Source of the DNA: Variovorax sp. J22G73
GTDB lineage: Bacteria > Pseudomonadota > Gammaproteobacteria > Burkholderiales > Burkholderiaceae_C
Direction: 5' to 3'
DNA: 64,000 bases
NCBI RefSeq assembly: GCF_030317035.1
Contig: NZ_JASZYK010000008.1
Span: forward strand, 277,749-341,748
A program made the translations under genes and the position numbers. The notes below the pieces were generated by a model, which saw nothing but the letters and a program-made list of their open reading frames with translations, had not been told where the DNA came from and searched no databases. Below, piece by piece: positions 50,801-60,403 of this stretch. Position 1 is the stretch's first letter; each line of letters opens with the position of its first letter.

Positions 50801-51672
50801 ACGCCATCACCGCACCGAGCGCCGCCGCGCTCAAGGTCCCGGGCTTCTGGCGCCGGGCGCTGCACCACCGCAGCTTCGTCATCGGCGCCGTGCTCGCCGC
50901 CCTGCTGCTGCTCGCGGCCCTCGTCTCCTTCGTGTGGACGCCGTGGTCGCCCTACGCGATGGACATGGCCAACAAGATGCAGGCGCCGTCGGCCTCGCAC
51001 TGGCTGGGCACCGACGCCTTCGGGCGCGACGTGGCTTCGCTGCTGCTGGTGGGTGCGCGCGCGTCCATCCTGGTCGGCGTGATCGCGGTGGGCATCGGCC
51101 TGGTCGTCGGCACCGCGCTGGGCCTGCTCGCGGCCGCCAAGCGCGGCTGGGTCGAGGAAGCGGTGATGCGCCTGTCGGACTTCACGCTCGCCTTCCCGGC
51201 CATTCTCTCGGCCATCATGATGACGGCGGTGTTCGGCGCGGGCATCGTCAACGCCATCGTGGCCATCGGCATCTACAACATTCCGACCTTCGCGCGCATC
51301 ACGCGCGCCTCGGCCAACGCCATCTGGTCGCGCGAGTACGTGGCCGCCGCGCGCGCCTGCGGCAAGGGCGGCTTCGCCATCACCATGCAGCACGTGCTGC
51401 CGAACATCTCGGCCGTGCTGATCGTGCAGATCACCATCCGCTTCGCCATCGCGATCCTGGCCGAGGCCGCGCTGTCTTACCTGGGCCTGGGCACGCAGCC
51501 GCCACAACCTTCGTGGGGCCGCATGCTCAGCGAAGCGCAGACGCTCATGTTCCAGCAGCCGCTGCTGGCCGTGTTCCCCGGCATGGCGATCGCGCTGGCC
51601 GTGCTCGGCCTGAACATGCTGGGCGACGGCCTGCGCGACCTGCTCGACCCCCGCCTTGCCCGCGCGCGCTAA
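50797..51672 (+). CDS. Dipeptide/oligopeptide-type ABC permease, DppC-like
   Basis: 291 aa from ATG 50797, overlapping the preceding stop. N-terminal cytoplasmic segment, then HRSFVIGAVLAALLLLAALVSFVW, and the second-permease motif HWLGTDAFGRDVASLLLVGARASILVGV. EAA-like loop SREYVAAARACGKGGFAITMQHVLPNI. Forms the heterodimeric channel with the upstream protein. Confidence 0.93.
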   Translation: MNAITAPSAAALKVPGFWRRALHHRSFVIGAVLAALLLLAALVSFVWTPWSPYAMDMANKMQAPSASHWLGTDAFGRDVASLLLVGARASILVGVIAVGIGLVVGTALGLLAAAKRGWVEEAVMRLSDFTLAFPAILSAIMMTAVFGAGIVNAIVAIGIYNIPTFARITRASANAIWSREYVAAARACGKGGFAITMQHVLPNISAVLIVQITIRFAIAILAEAALSYLGLGTQPPQPSWGRMLSEAQTLMFQQPLLAVFPGMAIALAVLGLNMLGDGLRDLLDPRLARAR

Positions 51673-51687
51673 GACCACGAGAACAAG

Positions 51688-52704
51688 ATGCCCCTCCTCG
51701 AAGTCAACAACCTCCAGATCGGCCTGCAAACGCAGCGCGGTCCGGCGCAGGCCGTACGCGGCATCTCGTTCTCGCTGGAGCGCGGCGAAACGCTGGGCAT
51801 CGTCGGCGAATCGGGCTGCGGCAAGTCGATCACCGTGATGTCGCTCATGGGCCTCTTGCCCTCCAGCGCGAAGGTCACCGGCAGCATCAAGCTCGACGGG
51901 CAAGAGCTGGTCGGCCTGCCCGAGAAGCAGATGTGCCAGGTGCGCGGCAACCGCATCGGCATGATCTTCCAGGAGCCGATGACGGCGCTGAACCCGGTGC
52001 ACACCATCGCGCGCCAGGTCGGCGAGCCGCTGCAGCTGCACCGCGGGCTCAGCAAGGCGCAGGCGCGCAAGGAGGCGCTGGACCTGCTCGACCGCGTGGG
52101 CATTCCCGACGCGGCCTCGCGGCTCGATGCGTATCCGCACCAGTTCTCCGGCGGCCAGCGCCAGCGCATCGGCATCGCCATGGCGCTGGCCTGCGGCCCC
52201 GACCTGCTGATTGCCGACGAGCCGACCACGGCCCTCGACGTGACCATCCAGAAGCAGGTGCTCGACCTGATCCAGGGGCTGGTCAAGGAGATGGGCATGG
52301 CGCTGATCCTGATCTCGCACGACCTGGGCGTGATCGCCAACAGCGTGCAGCGCATGCTCGTGATGTACGGCGGCAGCGCCGTGGAGAGCGGGCCGACCGG
52401 CACGGTCTTCGCGGGCCGCGCCCACCCCTACACGCGCGGCCTGTTCGCGGCGCGGCCCGCGCTGGGTGCCGTTCGCGCCGGGCGGCTGCCCACCATTCGC
52501 GGCAGCGTGCCCGAGCTGGTCGACATGCCGCGCGGCTGCGCCTTCGCGGGGCGCTGCGCCCACACCATCGAGCTGTGCCACGGCACGCGGCCGCAAGCCA
52601 CGCTGCTGCCGAACGACCACACGGTGCGCTGCCTGCGGCTGGGTGAAATCGCCGCGCTGGAGGCCCATGCCGCCAAGGCCACCACCACGGTTCTCTCCGC
52701 ATGA
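51688..52704 (+). CDS. ABC transporter ATPase, DppD-like
   Basis: 338 aa from ATG 51688. Walker A GESGCGKS, Q-loop MIFQEPMTALNP, ABC signature FSGGQRQRIGIAMALACGPDLLIADEPTTALDVT with Walker B, and an H-loop LILISHDLGVIANSVQRML. C-terminal oligopeptide-transporter domain with the Cys motif CAFAGRCAHTIELCHG, likely an iron-sulfur site. Energises the permeases; co-translated with the next ATPase. Confidence 0.94.
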   Translation: MPLLEVNNLQIGLQTQRGPAQAVRGISFSLERGETLGIVGESGCGKSITVMSLMGLLPSSAKVTGSIKLDGQELVGLPEKQMCQVRGNRIGMIFQEPMTALNPVHTIARQVGEPLQLHRGLSKAQARKEALDLLDRVGIPDAASRLDAYPHQFSGGQRQRIGIAMALACGPDLLIADEPTTALDVTIQKQVLDLIQGLVKEMGMALILISHDLGVIANSVQRMLVMYGGSAVESGPTGTVFAGRAHPYTRGLFAARPALGAVRAGRLPTIRGSVPELVDMPRGCAFAGRCAHTIELCHGTRPQATLLPNDHTVRCLRLGEIAALEAHAAKATTTVLSA

Positions 52705-53528
52705 GCCAGCCTTCCATCAACGCTCTCGCTCCCGGCCAGCCCCTGCTGTCCGTGAACAACCTTTACCGCCACTACGCGCTGCCGCGCGAAAAGCTCTTCG
52801 GCCCGCCACCGACCGTCAAGGCGCTCAACGGCGTCAGCTTCGACGTGCAAGCGGGCCAGAGCGTGGGCATCGTCGGTGAATCGGGCTCGGGCAAGTCGAC
52901 CATCGCACGCCTCGTGATGGCGCTGGACACGCCCACCTCGGGCAGCGTCTCGCTCGAAGGCCGCGACCTGCACACGCTGTCGAAGAGCGAGCTGCGCACC
53001 GCGCGGCGCGACTTCCAGATGGTGTTCCAGGACCCGTACGGCTCGCTCGATCCGCGCCAGACCGTGGCGCGCATCGTGGCCGAGCCGCTCGAGGCGCTGG
53101 CCGAAACCAGCCGCGCCGAACAACGCGAGCGTGCTTCGGAAGCGCTGGCCGCCGTCGGCCTGCGCACCACCGACATGGACAAGTACCCGCACGAGTTCTC
53201 GGGCGGGCAACGCCAGCGCATCGCGATTGCGCGCGCGCTCATCACGCGGCCCAAGCTCATCGTCGCCGACGAGCCGGTCAGCGCGCTCGACGTGTCGGTG
53301 CAGGCGCAGGTGCTCAACCTCATGCAGGACCTGCAGCAGCAGTTCGGCATCAGCTACCTGCTCATCAGCCACGACCTCGCGGTGGTCAACCACCTGTGCG
53401 ACGAGGTGTGCGTGGTGTTCAAGGGCCGCATCGTGGAGCGCGGCCGGCCCGCCGACCTGTTCGCCCATGCGCAGCACGAGTACACGCGCACGCTGCTGTC
53501 GGCCGTGCTGCACACGCCGTCGCGCTAG
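52701..53528 (+). CDS. ABC transporter ATPase, DppF-like
   Basis: 275 aa from ATG 52701, overlapping the preceding stop. Walker A GESGSGKS, Q-loop MVFQDPYGSLDPRQT, signature FSGGQRQRIAIARALITRPKLIVADEPVSALDVSV, and H-loop LLISHDLAVVNHLCDE. The C-terminal domain with the Cys cluster is short or missing, so it may lack the iron-sulfur site. Pairs with the upstream ATPase. Confidence 0.94.
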   Translation: MSQPSINALAPGQPLLSVNNLYRHYALPREKLFGPPPTVKALNGVSFDVQAGQSVGIVGESGSGKSTIARLVMALDTPTSGSVSLEGRDLHTLSKSELRTARRDFQMVFQDPYGSLDPRQTVARIVAEPLEALAETSRAEQRERASEALAAVGLRTTDMDKYPHEFSGGQRQRIAIARALITRPKLIVADEPVSALDVSVQAQVLNLMQDLQQQFGISYLLISHDLAVVNHLCDEVCVVFKGRIVERGRPADLFAHAQHEYTRTLLSAVLHTPSR

Positions 53529-53580
53529 GCGGGCGTTTTCTTCGTTCTTCCTTTTCCACCTCACTTCCAGGACCTATCGA

Positions 53581-55074
53581 ATGTTGAAGCGACGCACACT
53601 CATGACCTCGGCCATGGCCGCGGCAATTCCGGGTGTCTTCCTGCCCGAGGCGCGCGCGCAAGCGGGCAAGCACACGCTGACCATCGGCATGCCGCTGGAG
53701 CCGCCGGGCCTGGACCCGACCACGGGCGCGGCGTCGGCCATTGCCGAGATCACGCAATACAACATCTTCGAGACGCTCACCAAGGTCAACGCCGACGGCT
53801 CGGTCACGCCGATGCTGGCCGAGAGCTGGTCGTCGTCGCCCGACATGAAGACCTTCGTCTTCAAGCTGCGCAAGAACGTGCGCTTTGAAAACGGCCAGCC
53901 CTTCAACGCGTCGGTGGTGAAGTTCTCTTTCGACCGCGCGGGCGGCACCAAGAGCACCAACAAGGACAAGCGCTTCTTCAGCGAAGTCGGCACCGTGGTG
54001 CTCGACGAGTTCACGGTGGGCGTGAACAGCACGCTGCCCAACCCCGACCTGCCCTTCATGCTGGGCCAGTCGACCGCCTGCCTGGTCGAGCCCAAGAGCG
54101 CCGACACCAACGCCACCGCGCCGGTGGGCACCGGCCCGTACAAGCTCTCGGCCTGGCAGCGCGGCGCCTCGTGCACCCTGGTGAAGTCGCCGACCTTTCG
54201 CGACCCGGGGCTGGCGAAGACCGAGCGCTTCGTGTTCCGCTTCATGTCGGACACCGCGGCGCAGACCGCGGCGCTGATGGCCGGCGACATCGACATCTTT
54301 CCGCGCGCGGGCACGCGCTCGGTGGCGCAGTTCAAGGGCAACGCGCGCTTCCAGGTCATCGAGGTGGGCACGCGCGGCAAGGTGATTTTGACGATCAACA
54401 ACCGCAAGAAGCCGCTGGACGACGTGCGCGTGCGCCGCGCCATCCTGGCGGCCATCGACCGCAACGCGATCATCCAGGGCGCGGCCGACGGCTTCGGCAA
54501 GCCCATTGGCAGCCACTACGCGATGGGCGCGCCGGGCTTCGTCGACACCACGGCCATGAACCCCTTCGACATCGAGAAGGCCAAGAAGCTGCTGGCCGAG
54601 GCCGGCGTGAAAACGCCGCTGGAACTGCGCCTGCAGCTGCCCCCACCCTCGTACGCACGCCAGGGCGGCGAGATGATCGCGGCGCAGCTCGCGCAGATCG
54701 GCATCGTCGTGAAGATCCAGAACGTGGAATGGGCCCAGTGGCTCAACAGCACCTTCGGCGGCGCGCACGACTTCGACCTGACCATGGTCGCGCACGTGGA
54801 GCCCTTCGACCTGGTGAAGTACACCGAGGCCGACTACTACTGGGGCTACGACTCGAAGAAGTTCCGCGACCTGTTCGTCTCCATCCAGAACGAAGAGAAC
54901 AAGAAGCGCCGCGCCGACCTGCTGGCCGACGCGCAGCGCCTGCTGGCCACCGACGCGGTCAACGGCTTCCTGTACCAGGCCGTGTTCCCGACCATCGCCC
55001 GCAAGGAAGTGAAGGGCCTGTGGCCGAGCATGCCGATCGTGGTGAACGACCTGGCCGCCATCTCCTGGAGCTGA
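53581..55074 (+). CDS. Peptide/amide-type ABC substrate-binding protein
   Basis: 497 aa from ATG 53581. Signal peptide with RR (LKRRTLMTSAMAAAIPGVFLPEARAQA), no lipobox, so it is exported to the periplasm. SBP family 5: LTIGMPLEPPGLDPTTGAAS, YNIFETLTKVNADGSVTPMLAESW and the long C-terminal half DFDLTMVAHVEPFDLVKYTEADYYWGYDSKKF. It captures the substrate and delivers it to the transporter. Unlike in many loci it is placed after the ATPase genes. Confidence 0.93.
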   Translation: MLKRRTLMTSAMAAAIPGVFLPEARAQAGKHTLTIGMPLEPPGLDPTTGAASAIAEITQYNIFETLTKVNADGSVTPMLAESWSSSPDMKTFVFKLRKNVRFENGQPFNASVVKFSFDRAGGTKSTNKDKRFFSEVGTVVLDEFTVGVNSTLPNPDLPFMLGQSTACLVEPKSADTNATAPVGTGPYKLSAWQRGASCTLVKSPTFRDPGLAKTERFVFRFMSDTAAQTAALMAGDIDIFPRAGTRSVAQFKGNARFQVIEVGTRGKVILTINNRKKPLDDVRVRRAILAAIDRNAIIQGAADGFGKPIGSHYAMGAPGFVDTTAMNPFDIEKAKKLLAEAGVKTPLELRLQLPPPSYARQGGEMIAAQLAQIGIVVKIQNVEWAQWLNSTFGGAHDFDLTMVAHVEPFDLVKYTEADYYWGYDSKKFRDLFVSIQNEENKKRRADLLADAQRLLATDAVNGFLYQAVFPTIARKEVKGLWPSMPIVVNDLAAISWS

Positions 55075-55078
55075 AGCA

Positions 55079-56494
55079 ATGACACAAGCCACGTCTTCGA
55101 AGCCGTTGTATTCCCTGAGCGTGCAGGAACTGCACGCCGCCTACGCCGCCAAGGAACTGTCGCCCGTGGAAGTGGCGCGCTCGGTCAACGAGCGCATTGC
55201 CGCCTACGAGCCCGAGCTGCGCGCCACCTGGCTGTTTCGCCCCGAGCTCGCGCTGGAGCAGGCGCGCGCCTCCGAAGCGCGCTGGCTGGCCGGCACGCCG
55301 CGCGGCACGCTCGACGGCGTGCCCGTGACCATCAAGGACAACCTTGCGACCGAGGGCGACCCCATGCCGCTGGGCACCGCCGCCTACGACCTGGTGCCGA
55401 TGGCGCAAGACTCGCCCCCCGCCGCGCGCCTGAAGCAAGACGGCACGGTGCTGGTCGCCAAGACCACCATGCCCGACCTGGGCATGCTGTCGTCGGGCCT
55501 GTCGAGCTTTCATGAACTCTCGCGCAACCCGTGGGACCTGTCGCGCACACCCGGCGGCTCCAGCGCCGGCGCCGGCGCCGCGGCCGCCGCGGGCTATGGC
55601 CCGCTGCACGTGGGCACCGACATCGGCGGCTCGCTGCGCCTGCCGGCGAGCTGGTGCGGCATCTACACGCTCAAGCCCAGCTTCGGGCGCATTCCGCTGA
55701 GCACGCCCTACATGGGCCGCTGCGCCGGCCCGATGACGCGCACCGTGGCCGACTCGGCACTGATGATGGCCTCGGTCGCGCAGCCCGACGACCGCGACTA
55801 TTCGGAACTGCCCGCGCCCGCCATCGACTGGAGCGCCTTCGAGGTCGACCCGTCGTTCATCAAGGGCAAGCGCGTGGCGCTGCACATGGACGCGGGCTGC
55901 GGCCTGCCGCTGGACCCGCAGATTGCCGCGGCCGTTCGCCTGGCCGCGAAACGCATCGAGGCGGCGGGCGCGCACATCGAAGAAATCCCGGCCTTCATGA
56001 CGCCCAAGATGCTGCAGGGCATGGACCACTTCTGGCGCATGCGCTCGTGCCTCGACATGCAGGCCATGACGCCGGAGCAGCGCGCGAAGATCCTGCCCTA
56101 CATCCGCGAGTGGGCCGAGAGCGCGGCCGGCTTCTCGGGCGCGCACATCTTCGACGCCTACAGCCAGTTCATCGCCACGCGCGCCACCACCGTGGCCGCC
56201 ACCAAGGCCTACGACTTCGTGCTGTCGCCGGTGTCGCCGAACCTGCCCGCGCCCGCCGACCACGCCTCGCCCACCAACGACCCGATGCGCCCGCTGGAGC
56301 ACATCGGCTTCACGGTGCCGTACAACATGTCGGAGCAGCCGGCCGCGTCCATCAACTGCGGCTACTCGGCCGAGGGCCTGCCCATTGGCCTGCAGATTGC
56401 CGGGCGCCGCTTCGACGACCTGGGCGTGCTGCAGTTCAGCCGCGCGTTCGAGCAGATCCGCGACGCGCAAAGACCCTGGCCGGAACCGAAATGA
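55079..56494 (+). CDS. Amidase signature enzyme
   Basis: 471 aa from ATG 55079, only 4 bp after the binding protein. Amidase signature triad: K in VPVTIKDNLATEGDP, the cis-Ser in GGSSAGAGAA and the nucleophile S in GTDIGGSLRLPA. Hydrolyses an amide to carboxylate and ammonia. The order of binding protein, amidase and dehydrogenases suggests that the imported compound is an amide or lactam-type molecule whose acid product is then oxidised. Substrate unknown. Confidence 0.92.
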   Translation: MTQATSSKPLYSLSVQELHAAYAAKELSPVEVARSVNERIAAYEPELRATWLFRPELALEQARASEARWLAGTPRGTLDGVPVTIKDNLATEGDPMPLGTAAYDLVPMAQDSPPAARLKQDGTVLVAKTTMPDLGMLSSGLSSFHELSRNPWDLSRTPGGSSAGAGAAAAAGYGPLHVGTDIGGSLRLPASWCGIYTLKPSFGRIPLSTPYMGRCAGPMTRTVADSALMMASVAQPDDRDYSELPAPAIDWSAFEVDPSFIKGKRVALHMDAGCGLPLDPQIAAAVRLAAKRIEAAGAHIEEIPAFMTPKMLQGMDHFWRMRSCLDMQAMTPEQRAKILPYIREWAESAAGFSGAHIFDAYSQFIATRATTVAATKAYDFVLSPVSPNLPAPADHASPTNDPMRPLEHIGFTVPYNMSEQPAASINCGYSAEGLPIGLQIAGRRFDDLGVLQFSRAFEQIRDAQRPWPEPK

Positions 56495-56537
56495 CAGGAC
56501 GGCGTCCAATGACGCCGACCCCAAGGAGACACCTCAC

Positions 56538-57986
56538 ATGACCGCAACCCACTACATCGACGGCCGCCGCGTGGCGTCCGAAGGCAACGCCACCATCGAC
56601 GTGATCGACCCGAGCGACGGCCAGAAGTTCGGCGAGATCGCGCGCGGCACGGCCGCCGACATCGACACCGCCGTGCGCGCCGCGCGCCAGGCCATCGGCG
56701 ACAACTTCGACGGCCCCTGGGGCGCCACCACCGCGCTGGAGCGCGGCCGGCTGCTGGCCAAGCTAGGCGCCGCCGTGATGGCGAACCACGAAGAACTGGC
56801 CCAGCTCGAAGCACGCGACACCGGCAAGGCCCTGCGCGTGGCGCGCAACGACGCCACCGCGCTGGCCCGCTACATGGAGTACTACGCCGGTGCCTGCGAC
56901 AAGCTGCACGGCGACACCCTGCCCTACGAGCGCGGCTACACCGTGCTGACCGTGCGCAACCCGCACGGCGTGACGGGCCACATCGTGCCCTGGAACTACC
57001 CGATGCAGATCGCGGGCCGCAGCGTGGGCGCCGCCCTGGCCGCGGGCAACGCCTGCGTGGTGAAGCCGGCCGAAGACGCCAGCCTGTCGCTGCTGCGGCT
57101 GGCCGAGATTGCGACCGAGGTGGGCTTTCCGGCCGGTGCGCTGAACGTGGTGACGGGCTACGGCAAGGAAGCCGGCGCGGCGCTGTGCGCGCACAAGGGC
57201 ATCGACCACATCTCGTTCACGGGCTCGACCATGACGGGCCGCAGCGTGGGCCTGGCCGCGGCCGAGCGCCACTGCCCGGTGACGCTGGAGCTGGGCGGCA
57301 AGTCGCCGCAGATCGTGTTCGCCGACGCCGACCTGGACGCGGCCGAGCCGGTGCTGGTGAACGCCATCATCCAGAACGCCGGGCAGACCTGCTCGGCGGG
57401 CAGCCGCGTGCTGGTGGAGCAGTCGATCTACGAAGAAGTGGTGCAGCGCCTGGCCAAGCGTTTTGCGAACGTGAAGGCGGGCACGCCGGCGGAAGACCTG
57501 GACATGGGCCCGCTCATCAACGAAAAGCAGTTCCGCCAGGTGCGCGACATGGTCGCCACCGCCGAGGCCAGCGGCCTGAAGGTGGCGGCGCGCGGCACGG
57601 TGTCGCCCAACGCGTCGGCCACCGGCTTCTACCAGGAGGCCGTGCTGTTCCGCGACGTGCCGCACGACAGCGAGCTGGCGCAGCGCGAGGTCTTCGGCCC
57701 GGTGCTGGCGGTGATGCCGTTCAGGGACGAGGCCGAGGCCGTGCGCCTGGCCAACGGCACGGACTTCGGCCTGGTGGCCGGCGTGTGGACGCGCGACGGC
57801 GGCCGCCAGCTGCGCATGGCGCACAAGCTGCATTGCGGCCAGGTCTTCGTGAACAATTACGGTGCGGCGGGCGGCGTGGAGCTGCCCTTCGGCGGCGTCA
57901 AATCGAGCGGCTTCGGCCGCGAGAAGGGCTTTGAGGCCCTGCTCGGTTTCACGACCCTCAAGACCATTGCAATCAAGCACGGATGA
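56538..57986 (+). CDS. Aldehyde dehydrogenase
   Basis: 482 aa from ATG 56538 (AAGGAG site). ALDH motifs: HIVPWNYPMQIAGRSVGAALAAGN, catalytic E in VTLELGGKSPQIVFADADLDAA and catalytic C in NAGQTCSAGSRVLVEQ, then FGPVLAVMPF. Oxidises an aldehyde with NAD(P)+. The stop overlaps the next gene. Part of the amidase-associated pathway. Confidence 0.94.
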   Translation: MTATHYIDGRRVASEGNATIDVIDPSDGQKFGEIARGTAADIDTAVRAARQAIGDNFDGPWGATTALERGRLLAKLGAAVMANHEELAQLEARDTGKALRVARNDATALARYMEYYAGACDKLHGDTLPYERGYTVLTVRNPHGVTGHIVPWNYPMQIAGRSVGAALAAGNACVVKPAEDASLSLLRLAEIATEVGFPAGALNVVTGYGKEAGAALCAHKGIDHISFTGSTMTGRSVGLAAAERHCPVTLELGGKSPQIVFADADLDAAEPVLVNAIIQNAGQTCSAGSRVLVEQSIYEEVVQRLAKRFANVKAGTPAEDLDMGPLINEKQFRQVRDMVATAEASGLKVAARGTVSPNASATGFYQEAVLFRDVPHDSELAQREVFGPVLAVMPFRDEAEAVRLANGTDFGLVAGVWTRDGGRQLRMAHKLHCGQVFVNNYGAAGGVELPFGGVKSSGFGREKGFEALLGFTTLKTIAIKHG

Positions 57987-58885
57987 CAGACACCATGACC
58001 ACCACTGAACAACAAACCCCGCGCAAGGTCGGCCTTGTCGGCGTCGGCCTGATGGGCCACGGCATTGCCAGCAACATCGTCAAGCACGGCCACCACCTCA
58101 CGGTGCTGGAGCACGCGGGCAACCAGCCCATCGACGGGCTGCTGAAGGCCGGCGCCACGTCGATGGCCGACGTGGCCGCGCTGGCGGCGCAGGTCGACGT
58201 GCTGATCCTGTGCGTGACGGGCACGCCGCAAGTGGAAGCGGTGATGCTGGGCGACAAGGGCGCGCTGAGCACGTTGCGCGCGGGGACGGTGGTGATCGAT
58301 TGCTCGACGGCGGTGCCCGCCTCCACCGCCAAGGTGGCCGAAGCGGTGAGCGCCAAGGGCGGAAAATTTCTCGATGCGCCGATGACGCGCACCGCGAAGG
58401 AAGCCGCCGAGGGCCGGTTGAACCTGCTGGTGGGTGGCGACGCGGACGTGCTCGACTCGTGCCTGCCGCTGCTGCGCTGCTTTGCCGAGAACATCACGCA
58501 CGTGGGCGGCACGGGCGCGGGCCATGCGATGAAACTGCTGCACAATTTCGTGTCGCTGGGCACTGTCGCGCTGCTGTGCGAAGCGGCTGCGTGCGCCGAG
58601 CGCGCGGGGGTGAAGCCCGACGTGTTCGTCGAAGTGCTGGCCAAGGGCGGCGGCAACGGCGTGGCGCTGGAACGCGTGAAGCCCAAGCTGCTGACGGGTG
58701 GCACCGATTCGCTGAAGTTCTCGATGGCGAATGCGAAGAAGGACCTGGGGTACTACAACGACATGGCGGAGCAGTCTGCTTCGAGCCATGGCATTGCGCA
58801 GGCTGTGGATGCGCTGCTGACGCAAGGGGTCGAGAAGTTTGGTGGGGACCGGATGGTTCTCGACTTGGTCGAAGCGCTGCGCTGA
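57983..58885 (+). CDS. 3-Hydroxyisobutyrate-dehydrogenase-family oxidoreductase
   Basis: 300 aa from ATG 57983, overlapping the ALDH stop. Rossmann motif KVGLVGVGLMGHGIASNIVKHGH, then CSTAVPASTAKVAEAVSAKGGKFLDAPMTRTAKEAAEGRLNLLVGGD, and the catalytic K region HAMKLLHNFVSLGTVALLCEAAA. NAD(P)-dependent oxidation of a 3-hydroxy acid or related compound (beta-hydroxyacid dehydrogenase family). Last gene of the run; a dispersed repeat follows. Confidence 0.93.
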   Translation: MTDTMTTTEQQTPRKVGLVGVGLMGHGIASNIVKHGHHLTVLEHAGNQPIDGLLKAGATSMADVAALAAQVDVLILCVTGTPQVEAVMLGDKGALSTLRAGTVVIDCSTAVPASTAKVAEAVSAKGGKFLDAPMTRTAKEAAEGRLNLLVGGDADVLDSCLPLLRCFAENITHVGGTGAGHAMKLLHNFVSLGTVALLCEAAACAERAGVKPDVFVEVLAKGGGNGVALERVKPKLLTGGTDSLKFSMANAKKDLGYYNDMAEQSASSHGIAQAVDALLTQGVEKFGGDRMVLDLVEALR

Positions 58886-58912
58886 TTTTCCCCCCCTGTG
58901 CATCGCCGCTCT

Positions 58913-58984
58913 GTTCAGGGCGCGTGCAGAGGACGCCGCGTACTTCTCTCCGCGAATGTCCCCCGGCCTGCGGCCTCCTCCTTG
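58913..58984 (-). repeat. Dispersed intergenic repeat, copy 2 (inverted)
   Basis: Reverse complement of the sequence at 49724-49793 with a few changes; 72 bp. Its last base coincides with the first base of the IS66 remnant at 58984, so the IS inserted at or next to the element end. Confidence 0.75.
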
Positions 58985-59044
58985 TAAGCGCGCAATAAAC
59001 CACGCCCTTGCGCGTGGTGGCAGAACCGAGATACGCGGGGCGAT

Positions 59045-60017
59045 CTACAGTGCGCCCAACTCGATGTTCCAGGGCGTCAGCGCCTCGTAGTCATCGACCG
59101 TCTGCGCCAGCGGCAGCTTCTTGAACAGCGCGACGAGGTAGCGGGTAGCGCGAACGCAGTCGCAGCGGCGTGCAGGCGTCCAGCCTTTGGCCAAGGCCTC
59201 TGCGCGGTACAGCTTGCCGATGAGCCGTACGAACCGGCTCGCGAGCTGGTTGGGCGAGCGGGCTGCCTTCGGTATAGATTCCTCAGCCTTGATGAACGGC
59301 CGGCGGGCGTGGACCCATCACCCGAGATGCGTGAGACCACCGACCTTTGCGATGCCGTTGTAGACCTCGTAGCCGTCAGTGACGAGCGTCGTGCCGGGAC
59401 GGATGCCGGCATACAGCTTCTCGGCGTGCACGGCGCCGCGTCCCGGCGCATAGGCGAACAGCCGCACCGGTGGACCCGTGCCATTCATCTGCGCCCACAT
59501 GAAGCTCTTCGTCTGTGCCTTGCGCCCAGGCTCCTTCAGTACCTGGACCGTGGTCTCGTCGGACACGCACCTGCTCGGGGATGACGTCCATCTGCTCGCT
59601 GACCTCGGCACCGATCTCCACCAGCGCGTGCCCATCGTGTGCGCATACGCGCTCGTCCTCGGGCAACTCGTGGCGAACGATCTCGCGCGGCAGCGCAGGG
59701 TCCAGCGGCTTGCGTCCACGCTGTTTGCGCTGATGGCCGGCAACCGGCGTCGACTCCTCTTCGTCTATGTCTTCGACTTCGGCCTGCAGTGTCTTGCCGC
59801 TGGGGGCGAGTGCCTCTGCCTCGTTGAGGAACAGGTCCTTCTGATCGGTGCCGCGGGCTTCGCTCTTGGCCGCGAACAGCTGGCGCTGCAGCGACCTCAG
59901 TCGCTCCAGTGCGAGGTCACGCTCGGTGGTCGCCACCCGCAGCGCTCCGGCCAGCGCATCGCGCTCGGCAATGAGCGCGGCGAGTTCTTCAGCGGTGATG
60001 GTGGCGGGCGGCGACAC
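59045..60017 (-). pseudogene. tnpC: IS66 transposase tnpC remnant
   Basis: N-terminal part from 60017 reads a coiled coil (LAALIAERDALAGALRVATTERDLALERLRSLQRQLFAAKSEAR), then HELPEDERVCAHDGHALVEIGAEVSEQMDVIPEQVRV, after which the frame shifts near 59573. The next frame has KSFMWAQMNGTGPPVRLFAYAPGRGA, then DGYEVYNGIAKVGGL; the third part ends with LAQTVDDYEALTPWNIELGAL at TAG 59045. At least one frameshift and large internal deletions. Confidence 0.85.
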
Positions 60018-60052
60018 GCCAGCTTAGATCGGCATACGCCATCATTTTTCCT

Positions 60053-60403
60053 TCATGCCACGCTGGAATAGCGTAGACGAGAGTGGCGTTGCACCACCGC
60101 GATGTCGATGCCCTCGAGCAACCAGTGCAGCTGTTCGGCCGTCAGCGTGGGAAGCACATCGGCCGAGGGCCAGATGAACCTGTCCTTCTCCAAGCGCTTG
60201 AGCAACAGCCAGAAGCCGTTGCGCTCCCAACCCAGGATCTTCACCCGGTCGCGCCGGCGGTTGCTGAACACGTACGCGCACGAGGCGAACGGGTCTAGGC
60301 CCAGGGCCTGCTCCACCAGCACGGCCAGGCCATTGATGCTCAGGCGGAAGTCCACGGGCTCGCGGTGCAGGTAGACCTTCAGCCCTTCGTCGAAGCGGAA
60401 CAT
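60053..60403 (-). CDS. tnpB: IS66 accessory protein TnpB
   Basis: 116 aa, intact: LKVYLHREPVDFRLSINGLAVLVEQALGLDP, then CAYVFSNRRRDRVKILGWERNGFWLLLKRLEKDRFIWP. Same family as the gene at 27388 but a different lineage. Overlaps tnpA by 25 bp. Confidence 0.93.
   Translation of the reverse strand: MFRFDEGLKVYLHREPVDFRLSINGLAVLVEQALGLDPFASCAYVFSNRRRDRVKILGWERNGFWLLLKRLEKDRFIWPSADVLPTLTAEQLHWLLEGIDIAVVQRHSRLRYSSVA

Noticed and set aside
50758..52668. 636-aa minus-strand open frame
   Set aside because: Antisense to three ABC transporter genes with intact Walker and permease motifs; translation is Gly/Gln/Arg-rich and repetitive.
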